Shown here piece after piece: positions 33,962 to 42,083 of a stretch of 64,000 nucleotides of DNA. Where the stretch lies: positions 1 to 64,000 of the forward strand of contig CALUMH010000004.1 of assembly GCA_944321685.1 (NCBI GenBank), read 5' to 3'. Source of the stretch: an uncultured Muribaculaceae bacterium (GTDB taxonomy: Bacteria; Bacteroidota; Bacteroidia; Bacteroidales; Muribaculaceae). Each line of letters opens with the position of its first letter. Positions within the stretch are counted from its first letter, which is position 1. A program made the translations under genes and the position numbers. The notes beneath the pieces are model-generated. The model did not search any database and was not told where the DNA came from. It saw only the letters and a list, made by a program, of their open reading frames with translations.

Positions 33962-35776
33962 GTGAATACACGAGAAGACCTGAAAGAGAAAGTTGAATTA
34001 TTGCCCGACAGTCCCGGCGTGTATATGTATTACGACAAGGCCGGGACTGTGATATATGTGGGCAAGGCAAAGCGGTTGCGCCGTCGCGTGAGCAGCTATT
34101 TCAACCGCGTACACAGTGTGGCGCGTACCAATCTGCTTGTGCGTAATATTTGCGACTTGCGCTATATTGTGGTGGGGAGCGAAGAAGATGCTTTGCATCT
34201 TGAAAACAGCCTTATCAAGGAATACAAACCCCGGTACAATGTGTTGCTCAAAGATGACAAGTCGTATCCGTGGATTTGTGTCACCAATGAAATGTATCCG
34301 CGTGTGTTCCTTACAAGGACTGTGACGAAAAGCGGCGGCCGTTACTTTGGCCCTTATTCCAATTTGCAGGTGGCTAAGGCTGTCATTGAAACGTTGCGCG
34401 AGATGTATCCCATACGCACGTGCCGTTTGCCCATTACCGACGAAAGCATCGAGCGGCACAAGCACAAGGTGTGCCTGCAATATCACATAAAAAATTGCAA
34501 AGGATGTTGCGAGGGGCTGATAGATGCTGCTGCATATGGCAAATACTTCGATGAAATCAGGCAAATTCTGAATGGTAACGTGCAACAGGTGTGCGATTAC
34601 CTGAAGGATGAGATGGCTGCACTTGCTGCCGAGATGCGTTTTGAAGAGGCACAAGAAGTGAAGGAGAAATATATGCTTGTGGAACGCTACAAGGCTCGTT
34701 CGGTAATTGTGAGTGCGACAATTCACAATGTTGACGTGTATTCGGTTGACAGCGACGATGAAAGTTTCTATGTCAATTATATGCACATCCGTAACGGTTC
34801 TATCGTGCAAAGTTTGACACTCGAATATAGGAAAAAACTCGATGAATCCGTGCCTGAAATTCTGTCGATGGCGATAAATGAAGTTCAAACCAAGTTTGAC
34901 CGCCGGGTGCGTGAAATAATCGTTCCCGAGTTGCCCGATGTGGAATTTGAAGGAGTCTCGTTCTCTATTCCGCAAAAGGGAGACAAGAAGAAGTTGCTCG
35001 AAGTGTCGTTGAAGAATGCCAAGCAATATAAAATCGACAAACTCAAAACCTCCGAGAAACTTAATCCCGAACAGCGTACAATGCGCACGCTTACCACCTT
35101 ACAGCGTGATTTCCGCTTGGCAGAATTGCCACGACACATTGAGTGTTTCGATAATTCCAACATACAAGGAACAAATCCCGTGGCTTCGTGTGTGGTTTTT
35201 AAGAATGCCCGTCCGTCAAAACGGGATTACCGCCATTTTAATATCAAAACGGTTGTCGGGCCCGATGATTTCGCATCTATGAAGGAGGTGCTCACGCGTC
35301 GTTACACGCGACTTATGCAGGAAGGTGAGGAGTTGCCTCAGTTGGTTATCGTTGACGGCGGCAAAGGGCAGCTGAGTGCGGCTGTCGAGGCTTTTGATGC
35401 CATGGGGCTGCGCGGCAAGGTGGCTCTTGCCGGAATTGCCAAGCGGCTTGAGGAAATATATTTTCCCGGTGATAGTGTGCCTCTTTACATCGACAAAAAC
35501 AGCGAGTCGCTGAAAGTGGTGCAACACTTGCGCGACGAGGCTCACCGTTTCGGCATTACCCATCATCGTAACAGGCGCAGCAAGGGGCAGGTGCATTCGG
35601 CTTTCGATGATATAAAAGGCATTGGCGAAAAGACGCGCGACACGTTGCTCAAGCACTTTAAAAGCCTGAAAAGGGTGCGAGAAGCATCGTTTGAAGATAT
35701 AGCCGCTGTTGTGGGGCCTGCAAAAGCCCGTATTGTGTATGACGGCCTTAGGGAAGAAATTGTAGAAACAAAATAA
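33962..35776 (+). CDS. uvrC: excinuclease ABC subunit C
   Basis: Dual-incision nuclease of nucleotide excision repair (604 residues). GIY-YIG nuclease domain (GVYMYYDKAGTVIYVGKAKR, with R at the catalytic position), four-Cys-like cluster (CLQYHIKNCKGCCEG), UvrB-interacting UVR segment (MRFEEAQEVKEKY), RNase H-like endonuclease with IECFDNSNIQGT and LVIVDGGKGQLSA, and C-terminal tandem helix-hairpin-helix (GIGEKTRDTLLKHF). The start is GTG at 33962; no in-frame ATG lies upstream of it between the two genes. In the operon run with apt and dtd. Confidence 0.97.
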   Translation: MNTREDLKEKVELLPDSPGVYMYYDKAGTVIYVGKAKRLRRRVSSYFNRVHSVARTNLLVRNICDLRYIVVGSEEDALHLENSLIKEYKPRYNVLLKDDKSYPWICVTNEMYPRVFLTRTVTKSGGRYFGPYSNLQVAKAVIETLREMYPIRTCRLPITDESIERHKHKVCLQYHIKNCKGCCEGLIDAAAYGKYFDEIRQILNGNVQQVCDYLKDEMAALAAEMRFEEAQEVKEKYMLVERYKARSVIVSATIHNVDVYSVDSDDESFYVNYMHIRNGSIVQSLTLEYRKKLDESVPEILSMAINEVQTKFDRRVREIIVPELPDVEFEGVSFSIPQKGDKKKLLEVSLKNAKQYKIDKLKTSEKLNPEQRTMRTLTTLQRDFRLAELPRHIECFDNSNIQGTNPVASCVVFKNARPSKRDYRHFNIKTVVGPDDFASMKEVLTRRYTRLMQEGEELPQLVIVDGGKGQLSAAVEAFDAMGLRGKVALAGIAKRLEEIYFPGDSVPLYIDKNSESLKVVQHLRDEAHRFGITHHRNRRSKGQVHSAFDDIKGIGEKTRDTLLKHFKSLKRVREASFEDIAAVVGPAKARIVYDGLREEIVETK

Positions 35777-35788
35777 TATTCAAACAGG

Positions 35789-36241
35789 ATGAAAATAGTT
35801 ATACAACGTGTATCGCGTGCATCGGTGTCGATTGGCGGCAGTCTTTTCAGCTCCATAAAGGCGGGGCTGATGGTGCTTGTGGGTGTCGTGGAAGGCGACA
35901 CCGAGGATGATGTCGATTGGCTTGCACAAAAGACGGTGAATATGCGCATATTCGATGATGACAACGGAGTCATGAACTGCAGTGTGGCTGAAATAGGAGG
36001 GGAAGTGCTTGCCGTGAGCCAGTTCACGCTGGCTGCATCGACCAAGAAAGGTAACCGCCCGTCATATATCCATGCAGCCGGTCATGAGCTTGCCGTGCCG
36101 CTTTATGAGCGTTATTGCAAGCAGGTGGAGGCATTGCTGGGGCATCCTGTCGCCAAAGGGCAGTTTGGTGCCGATATGCAAGTGGAATTGATTAATGACG
36201 GGCCTGTGACGATTATTGTTGATTCAAAAAATAAAGTGTAA
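35789..36241 (+). CDS. dtd: D-aminoacyl-tRNA deacylase
   Basis: Removes D-amino acids and glycine from mischarged tRNA (150 residues, cytosol). Starts MKIVIQRVSRASVSIG. Catalytic loop SQFTLAASTKKGNRPSY (Thr after SQFTL) and C-terminal GADMQVELINDGPVTIIVD with the GP motif. 12 bases after uvrC, 12 before mazG. Confidence 0.96.
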   Translation: MKIVIQRVSRASVSIGGSLFSSIKAGLMVLVGVVEGDTEDDVDWLAQKTVNMRIFDDDNGVMNCSVAEIGGEVLAVSQFTLAASTKKGNRPSYIHAAGHELAVPLYERYCKQVEALLGHPVAKGQFGADMQVELINDGPVTIIVDSKNKV

Positions 36242-36253
36242 ATTTGGGATATT

Positions 36254-36580
36254 ATGACACTCGATGAAGCTCAACAGCGTGTTGACGCATGGATACGCAC
36301 CTATGGGGTGCGCTATTTCAGCGAACTCACCAATATGGCCGTATTGACCGAGGAAGTGGGAGAGTTGGCTCGGATAATGGCGCGTCGTTATGGAGATCAG
36401 TCGTTCAAGCCGGGAGAGAATGCCGATTCTCTCCCCGAAGAACTTGCCGATGTGCTGTGGGTGCTGATTTGCATCGCCAATCAGACGGGGGTAAATCTCA
36501 CTGCGGCTCTTGAAGCAAGTTTCGAGAAGAAAACCGGTCGCGACAGCACACGCCACCTGCAAAATCCGAAATTACGATAA
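36254..36580 (+). CDS. MazG-like nucleotide pyrophosphohydrolase
   Basis: A 108-residue all-alpha nucleotide pyrophosphohydrolase of the MazG superfamily, single domain. Metal-binding pattern TEEVGELARIM, then EELADVLWVL (ExxE, ExxD) is intact. The usual role is removal of aberrant nucleoside triphosphates; the substrate is not known. Short relative to E. coli MazG (263) but normal for this Bacteroidetes version. Last gene before the AAA/TOPRIM pair. Confidence 0.9.
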   Translation: MTLDEAQQRVDAWIRTYGVRYFSELTNMAVLTEEVGELARIMARRYGDQSFKPGENADSLPEELADVLWVLICIANQTGVNLTAALEASFEKKTGRDSTRHLQNPKLR

Positions 36581-36650
36581 CGGGGCAAATCGCAACGTAA
36601 TTTTCAAAAAAACAATTTGACAAAAAGACAGGGTATTTAAATAAATTCCC

Positions 36651-36658
36651 TATCTTTG
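36651..36658 (+). promoter_or_regulatory. -7 box before the AAA/TOPRIM pair
   Basis: TATCTTTG, 29 bases before the ATG at 36688. Gives the module its own transcription start inside the larger operon. Confidence 0.55.
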
Positions 36659-36687
36659 TGTTATGTGACCATTTATAGGCATTTGAT

Positions 36688-37788
36688 ATGATACAATCAA
36701 TCGATATTCATAATTTCAAGAATTTGTCGGGATTGAACATACCCATATTTTCCCAGGTGAATTTGATTTCGGGCAAAAATAATGTCGGTAAATCATCGCT
36801 ATTGGAGGCATTGGAGCTTAATATAACCAATTCGGCGTTGTTCTCCATACTTAAAGGACGGGATGAAATATATAAAACGCCGTCGCCTGATGAAAGTGCC
36901 GAATTGTTGAAACTGAATATCGATGCCTTGTCTTCGTTGTTCACTGCCCGTAATTGTAATATTGATGATAATAATGTCATATCGGTTAACGATGGGGATA
37001 ATGCCATGTCGATTCGATTTGTGCGCTATGAAGTACAAATGGAAAGCATGGAAAATGGCGTATCAAGGAAACGCTTGGTGTTGTCTCCTGACAGCTATTC
37101 GGGGATTGATACTGCCATAGGCCTTGAAATAGTCCGTGGCGCGCAAAATAGAGCACTGCTTCCTCTTGATCGTAAATTATACAGGTTCGGATTTGGTGAA
37201 TCGGTTCAAAGACCGGATATAGAGAATTACGTCGTAGTAGAACCGAATATTGATAAAAACCAATACGTCTCGAAATATTGGGACAATATCGCCTTAACCG
37301 ATAAGGAAGATGATGTAATACGTGCTTTGCAAATAATAGAACCGGGGATAGAAAGTCTGGCTTTCCTGGAAGCTCCTGCTTACAGGGACAGGTATCCTGT
37401 GGTAAAAGTGAAAGGAGTGAAACGAAGGTTGCCATTGCGAGGCATGGGTGACGGTATAAACCACATTTTGTCGATTATATTAGCATTGGTGAATTGCGAA
37501 AATGGGTGTGTATTGATCGATGAAATTGACAACGGATTGCATTATACCGTCCAAAAGCAATTGTGGACTGTTATCTTTGACCTGGCTGTCAGGCTAAATG
37601 TACAGGTTTTTGCCACTACTCACAGTTCCGACTGTATAAGCAGTTTTGGCAAAGTGTTATCGATGCCTTGTAATGCAGAAGTTGGACAGTATATAAGACT
37701 TGAATGTCGCAATGATAAAATCAGAGCCGTAGAATACAATGCTGATGAACTTGAAATTGTGGCGGCTCAAAATATCGAAATCAGATGA
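36688..37788 (+). CDS. AAA-family ATPase (OLD/ABC-like), partner of a TOPRIM protein
   Basis: A 366-residue SMC/ABC-like ATPase. Walker A GKNNVGKSS (29-37) follows the N-terminal strand IDIHNFKNL; the signature region RGMGDGINHILSIILALV, Walker B CVLIDEIDNGLH and the switch VFATTHSSDCI are intact. It resembles the ATPase part of OLD nucleases and the AAA15/21 proteins of anti-phage pairs such as AriA of PARIS. Its stop overlaps the start of the TOPRIM gene as ATGA (37785-37788). The pair lies between mazG and deoC and appears AT-richer than its neighbours, which suggests acquisition. Likely a sensor that controls the partner; a DNA repair role is the alternative. Confidence 0.85.
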   Translation: MIQSIDIHNFKNLSGLNIPIFSQVNLISGKNNVGKSSLLEALELNITNSALFSILKGRDEIYKTPSPDESAELLKLNIDALSSLFTARNCNIDDNNVISVNDGDNAMSIRFVRYEVQMESMENGVSRKRLVLSPDSYSGIDTAIGLEIVRGAQNRALLPLDRKLYRFGFGESVQRPDIENYVVVEPNIDKNQYVSKYWDNIALTDKEDDVIRALQIIEPGIESLAFLEAPAYRDRYPVVKVKGVKRRLPLRGMGDGINHILSIILALVNCENGCVLIDEIDNGLHYTVQKQLWTVIFDLAVRLNVQVFATTHSSDCISSFGKVLSMPCNAEVGQYIRLECRNDKIRAVEYNADELEIVAAQNIEIR

Positions 37789-38423
37789 AACGGAGTGACT
37801 GTAACCAAATGTTGTTGGTTGAAGGCAATGACGACCTTCATGTTGTTTCGGCTTTATGTGAACATTTTAATGTAAGAGAATCGTTTAAGATAAAAGATTG
37901 CAATGGCATAGAAAATATCTTGATGGGGCTTCCTGTGTGGTTGAAAGGTGCCGGAGAAACAAAAGCAATCGGAGTGATTGCTGATGCCGATGCAAGTATG
38001 GGCAGTCGTTGGCAAGCAGTACGGGAAATATTGATAATATCCGGCAGATATGCCGATATTCCGGTTTCTTGTCCGTCTGATGGCTTGATAATAAATCCAC
38101 AGATTACCGGTGACATGAAGTTCGGTTTATGGATTATGCCGGATAACGGCACTGATGGCATGTTGGAGAATTTTGTTTCTTGTTTGGTCCCTGAGAATGA
38201 TTGTTTGCTTCCGGTTGCCGACAAAGTGTTGAGTGAAATTGAAATCAAGAGACTCAACAAATATCCTGCGGGGCATCACGAGAAGGCTCGTATTCACACA
38301 TGGCTTGCATGGCAGGAAGATCCGGGCACACCCATGGGCTTGGCTGTTACCAAGAAGTATTTGACAACCGATTCTCACGTTTGCCACGATTTCATTGATT
38401 GGTTGAACAGATTGTTTAATTAG
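37785..38423 (+). CDS. TOPRIM-fold (DUF3226/DUF4435-like) protein
   Basis: A 212-residue protein with TOPRIM signatures: the first acidic residue in LLVEGNDDLHV (E13) and the DxD in GVIADADAS (D67, D69), the metal-binding triad of primase/topoisomerase/OLD-type nucleases. The rest (GLIINPQITGDMKFGLWIMPDNGTDGMLENF) looks like the DUF3226 family, often found next to AAA ATPases. No membrane segment. Translationally coupled to the ATPase. Predicted to be a nuclease effector activated by the ATPase, as in split OLD-like or PARIS-like systems; this is inference by analogy. Confidence 0.8.
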   Translation: MKRSDCNQMLLVEGNDDLHVVSALCEHFNVRESFKIKDCNGIENILMGLPVWLKGAGETKAIGVIADADASMGSRWQAVREILIISGRYADIPVSCPSDGLIINPQITGDMKFGLWIMPDNGTDGMLENFVSCLVPENDCLLPVADKVLSEIEIKRLNKYPAGHHEKARIHTWLAWQEDPGTPMGLAVTKKYLTTDSHVCHDFIDWLNRLFN

Positions 38424-38451
38424 AATAAATAATAACAAGAATATAAGTTTT

Positions 38452-39381
38452 ATGGAACACGATCACATTCATGACCACGAGCATGACGGGCAGCCTGCTA
38501 CCGACAAATACACGCAGGTAATCAACGAAAGTAATGTAACTGTCGATGACTTGCAGGTGAAGAACAGCGTAGAAAGGCTGCTTGCCGAGCATCTCGACGA
38601 GAACCGTTCGGAGAGCGTTTACAGGTTTATGTTTAACTGTATCGACCTTACCACGCTTAACAGTACCGACAGCGAACGGTCGGTGGCTGCATTCACTCGC
38701 AAGGTTAACGATTTTGAAGAGAATTATCCGCAATACCCCAATGTGGCTGCAATATGTGTATATTCAAATTTTGCCGATGTGGTGCGCCAGAACCTTGAAG
38801 TGAGCGAGGTGAACATAGCCGTTTGTTCGGCTAATTTCCCCTCTTCTCAGGCGCATCTTGAAGTGAAGTGCGCCGAAACTGCGCTTGCCGTGGCCGATGG
38901 AGCCGATGAAGTTGATATTGTGTTTAATCTGGGATATTTTGCCGACGGGGCATATGAGGACCTTTGCGACGAAATTTCGGAAATCAAGGAAGCTGCAGGC
39001 AGTGCCCGATTGAAGGTAATACTTGAGACCGGTGCATTGAAAAGTGCCGAGAATATTAAGGCTGCGTCAATACTGTCGATGTATTCCGGTGCCGATTTCA
39101 TCAAGACTTCGACAGGAAAAATATATCCCGGTGCCACGCTCGAAGCTGCGTGGGTGATGTGCCAATGCATCAAGGAATATTACGAGCGTCACGGCCGCAT
39201 GGTTGGTTTTAAGGTCTCGGGCGGTGTACGTACCACCGAAGATGCGCTGAAGTATTACACCATAGTCAAGGAAGTGCTTGGCGAAAAATGGCTCACCAAC
39301 GAATATTTCCGTATTGGAGCATCAAGCCTTGCCAACAACCTGTTTGCCGACATTACGGGTAACGGCGCAGTTCCGTTCTGA
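38452..39381 (+). CDS. deoC: deoxyribose-phosphate aldolase with His-rich N terminus
   Basis: Class I aldolase cleaving deoxyribose-5-phosphate to acetaldehyde and glyceraldehyde-3-phosphate (nucleoside catabolism, cytosol). 309 residues; IDLTTLNSTDS, VNIAVCSANFPSS, EVDIVFNLGYF, KVILETGALKS, DFIKTSTGKIYPGATLEA (Schiff-base Lys) and VSGGVRTTEDALKYY. The N terminus is unusual: EHDHIHDHEHDG, five alternating His in the first 11 residues, a metal-binding-like tail not part of the aldolase fold. Only 28 bases separate it from the TOPRIM gene. From memory it follows mazG directly in related genomes. Confidence 0.93.
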   Translation: MEHDHIHDHEHDGQPATDKYTQVINESNVTVDDLQVKNSVERLLAEHLDENRSESVYRFMFNCIDLTTLNSTDSERSVAAFTRKVNDFEENYPQYPNVAAICVYSNFADVVRQNLEVSEVNIAVCSANFPSSQAHLEVKCAETALAVADGADEVDIVFNLGYFADGAYEDLCDEISEIKEAAGSARLKVILETGALKSAENIKAASILSMYSGADFIKTSTGKIYPGATLEAAWVMCQCIKEYYERHGRMVGFKVSGGVRTTEDALKYYTIVKEVLGEKWLTNEYFRIGASSLANNLFADITGNGAVPF

Positions 39382-39407
39382 AATTATTTGAAGCGACAAC
39401 GATAATC

Positions 39408-39447
39408 ATCGAGGGCGTGGCGCAATACCCTGTGCCATGCCCTCGAT
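39408..39447. terminator. GC-rich hairpin between deoC and a lipoprotein gene
   Basis: ATCGAGGGCGTGGC (39408-39421) pairs with GCCATGCCCTCGAT (39434-39447), one G-U pair. Convergent genes on either side. No T run follows, so the terminator call is weak. Confidence 0.45.
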
Positions 39448-39479
39448 ACTGTAGTATATGCAAACTTTCTAAAATACGG

Positions 39480-40232
39480 TTACCATTCAAATGTCAGCAC
39501 GTTGTCTTCGGCGTTACCGTAATAGCTTGTGAATTTTGTAGGCAATGAGTCTTCGTTAAGTTTCCAAACGTATGTGCTGTAATTGGAGCTTGTGGGCAGG
39601 TGCTTGGTTGGGTTGCCAAGTATCCCTGCGAAGTATGCTGCTTGCATGGCATCCAAGTCGATGCCGTATATGGTGTCGAAAAACATTATCTTTCCCTTGT
39701 TTTCGATGTTATTTTCGTATCCGTAGTTGTTTTCCACATCATCGGTTATTACTGCTGTTATGTCTCCATTGGTGTATGTGATGATTGTTGTTGAGTATGC
39801 TCCGTCCACGTCGTTGCTATATGTTGCCGATGTCATCTGTCCGTCGCTGTTGTAGGTGAAATTACAGTAGTATGGAGGTTCTCCTACGTATGTTATGGTA
39901 GCTTTTGTTGCGAAACCGTTTTCACCTATTTCAAATACTGTGGAGCAGCCGCTTTCGGTCATGGTCACGGTGTTTTCGTTGTAACTGAAGTTTGAGGTGA
40001 TGTTTCCATACCCTAAACCTTCGAGTGTAATTGAGATTAGTTGCCCGGCTTTGTTGTAGGTGAGAGGGTTCCCGTTGATGGCTTTTATCCCTATCTCGGT
40101 AGTCGTTTCACCGCTGCCGGTGGGTGGTTGTGTGCCGGTTGTAGGTTCGTTGTCATCGCCACATGCCGCTAAGCCAAGAGCCATTGATGCCAATGTAAGT
40201 GATACGCAGATTAATTTGAATGTGTTACTCAT
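39480..40232 (-). CDS. lipoprotein of unknown function (DUF4595-like)
   Basis: A 250-residue exported lipoprotein with signal peptide and lipobox (LGLAAC, after MSNTFKLICVSLTLASMALG), then a Thr/Gly/Pro-rich linker (NEPTTGTQPPTGSGETTT) and beta-hairpin repeats of the type NGNPLTYNKAGQLISI, YNENTVTMTESG and YNSDGQMTSATYSND. The Y.SDGQMTS-like repeats match DUF4595-type lipoproteins of Bacteroidetes. Cell-surface or periplasmic; function unknown. Confidence 0.8.
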   Translation of the reverse strand: MSNTFKLICVSLTLASMALGLAACGDDNEPTTGTQPPTGSGETTTEIGIKAINGNPLTYNKAGQLISITLEGLGYGNITSNFSYNENTVTMTESGCSTVFEIGENGFATKATITYVGEPPYYCNFTYNSDGQMTSATYSNDVDGAYSTTIITYTNGDITAVITDDVENNYGYENNIENKGKIMFFDTIYGIDLDAMQAAYFAGILGNPTKHLPTSSNYSTYVWKLNEDSLPTKFTSYYGNAEDNVLTFEW

Positions 40233-40431
40233 AATAGCTATTATATGTGCCTTTCAATCCCCTAAAAAGACGGTATTAATAAAAAACAGAAAAGTGTGAG
40301 GATTGTATTGGTTTATCTTAGATACACTTGTGCAGATAGTCTCGCAATAACACTTTTTTGATTTATCAACTCAACAAGGGCAAAGATAATAAATATATAA
40401 CTCGCGTGCAATTATAACCTATGGAATAAAA

Positions 40432-40473
40432 AGAGTGTGGGGGGTTGTAAAAAATTCAACACCCCACACTCTC
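40432..40473 (-). terminator. terminator of the endonuclease gene
   Basis: AGAGTGTGGGGTGTTG pairs with CAACCCCCCACACTCT (minus strand) and is followed by TTTTTATT. Lies 24 bases after the stop at 40497. Confidence 0.85.
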
Positions 40474-40496
40474 TTTGGTATTTATGGTGAGATGTG

Positions 40497-41894
40497 TTAT
40501 CGCACCAGTATTTTTACAGGGGTACGCTGTTGGTCGGTGATGACGATATAAGCCCCGCGGGGAAGGTCTATCATAGTTCCGTGTTCGATTGTAGGCAAGG
40601 TACGAACCAATCGTCCGCTTATGTCATATATGCGCCCGCCTGTGTGTGGTGTGCTGCAAGTGAAACGTACAAGGCCACCCTCGTAGGCACTTACAATGAG
40701 ACGACCTCTGTCGGCGCCAGCTTGTTTCATGCCCGACATACCTATTGTTGCTCCTATGAGGTCGATGCCTACTTGGCCGTTGTTTCCGAATGAAAGCAAT
40801 AATCGGGTTTTATGGCTGCCAACCTCGGTGGGGGAGTATGTCACGGTTAAATTGTAACCGGCCGAAGAGTTGACATTAGCAGCAGGAATAGATTTGGTGG
40901 CAATGTCAAACATCTCGTGGTCATAGCTGTATATGGCTACATCTACTGTGCTTGTAATTCCATTACCTTTCACGAGCAGTTGCATACTTTTCGATGAGCC
41001 TGCGGCCACTTCGCCGAAGTTCAGTTGGCTGTCATGTACTGGGCTTGTCAGTCCGGGATCGCCTTCGTAATGTTCCAAGCTGTATTCTTCACCTTTCCTG
41101 TTGCCCCAGATGTATTCTACAAGTTTGGGATCATCGACAAACGGGTTGCGATTGCCTTGTATTTTATATACCGCATCATTACGGTCAATCTCTTTTTGGC
41201 TCACAGGGTCGTTGCGCGACCATTCGAGCAACAAGTCGGTTGCCCAGTTTTGCAGCGACAGGTAGGTGCTATTGGTGAACATATAATTATACCGCCATTC
41301 GTAATCCTGGTAACAAGTAACCATGTAGAAGTATATGCGCGCAAAATCGCCCTTGTATTCATCATCAGGCTCGAATACTCGTGATGAACCACCGCCTTGC
41401 CCGGCTACCGGGATACCCACCATGCTTGTGCCGTTGTCGAATGTGGTTTCATCAACCTCGCCAAGAGGGTAGTTTGATTTTGCCATATTGGCTTCGCCGT
41501 CCGATGGCACTATGTGCATGATGTCGGTTCCGGCCGGGAAGTTATAAATGGCATCGTTGCCCGAGCCCCACCAACTTTTTGGTACCGAGTGTTCGCGGTT
41601 AAGGCCCGATGTTCCGCCGTAATAGTAGTATTGTTGTGTGTTCCAGTTGTCAGAATACATATCCCATACCAACAGCCGTCCGTTCACACGTTCGGGATAA
41701 GCGTCGGTTTCGGGATAATAATCCCACAAGCTGTTATAAGTTAATGTCCGGTGGTTGATTGAGATCTCGTGCAACTTGTCTTTAAGCGACTGGTCGCGCA
41801 GTCCGTCGAGCGAGTTGTAATACCCCTCGGGAACTTCGGCCGACAAGGAGAATGCCGCCATCGAAAGCAGCATGGCAATGTAGTGATGCTTCAT
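40497..41894 (-). CDS. secreted endonuclease I family protein with T9SS-like C terminus
   Basis: A 465-residue exported nuclease. Signal peptide MKHHYIAMLLSMAAFSLSA, then an Endonuclease_1 (EndA/Vvn-like) domain: NREHSVPKSWWG with the catalytic His (about 97-101), GTDIMHIVPSDGEANMAKSN and a metal-site region near NPFVDDPKLVEYIWG. After about residue 290 a beta-sandwich module (LNFGEVAAGSSKS, an ASH-like domain) and a C-terminal GGRIYDISGRLVRTL, RGAYIVI and PVKILVR sorting-type domain. Probably secreted by type IX, degrading extracellular DNA or RNA. Promoter box TACTTTTG at 41921-41928. Confidence 0.9.
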   Translation of the reverse strand: MKHHYIAMLLSMAAFSLSAEVPEGYYNSLDGLRDQSLKDKLHEISINHRTLTYNSLWDYYPETDAYPERVNGRLLVWDMYSDNWNTQQYYYYGGTSGLNREHSVPKSWWGSGNDAIYNFPAGTDIMHIVPSDGEANMAKSNYPLGEVDETTFDNGTSMVGIPVAGQGGGSSRVFEPDDEYKGDFARIYFYMVTCYQDYEWRYNYMFTNSTYLSLQNWATDLLLEWSRNDPVSQKEIDRNDAVYKIQGNRNPFVDDPKLVEYIWGNRKGEEYSLEHYEGDPGLTSPVHDSQLNFGEVAAGSSKSMQLLVKGNGITSTVDVAIYSYDHEMFDIATKSIPAANVNSSAGYNLTVTYSPTEVGSHKTRLLLSFGNNGQVGIDLIGATIGMSGMKQAGADRGRLIVSAYEGGLVRFTCSTPHTGGRIYDISGRLVRTLPTIEHGTMIDLPRGAYIVITDQQRTPVKILVR

Positions 41895-41920
41895 GAGTTA
41901 AAAACCTGTTTAGAAACTTA

Positions 41921-41928
41921 CAAAAGTA
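41921..41928 (-). promoter_or_regulatory. -7 box of the endonuclease gene
   Basis: Minus-strand TACTTTTG, 27 bases upstream of the ATG at 41894. Confidence 0.5.
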
Positions 41929-42083
41929 ATGAAATCCTCGTAATTATAATATTATAAACCTGTGAAAATTCAGGTAACGCAGGCAATTTTGCGGCAAAGC
42001 AATTTCATGGGATAGAAATGTCGTGGGAAAGGGCGATTGGTAGGAAAAGAATTGCTAATTTTACCGGCTCAAAATTATGCTTA

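Noticed and set aside
39408..39447. Riboswitch-like or attenuator hairpin after deoC
   Set aside because: It is between convergent genes and lacks a T run; a simple boundary hairpin is the more likely reading.
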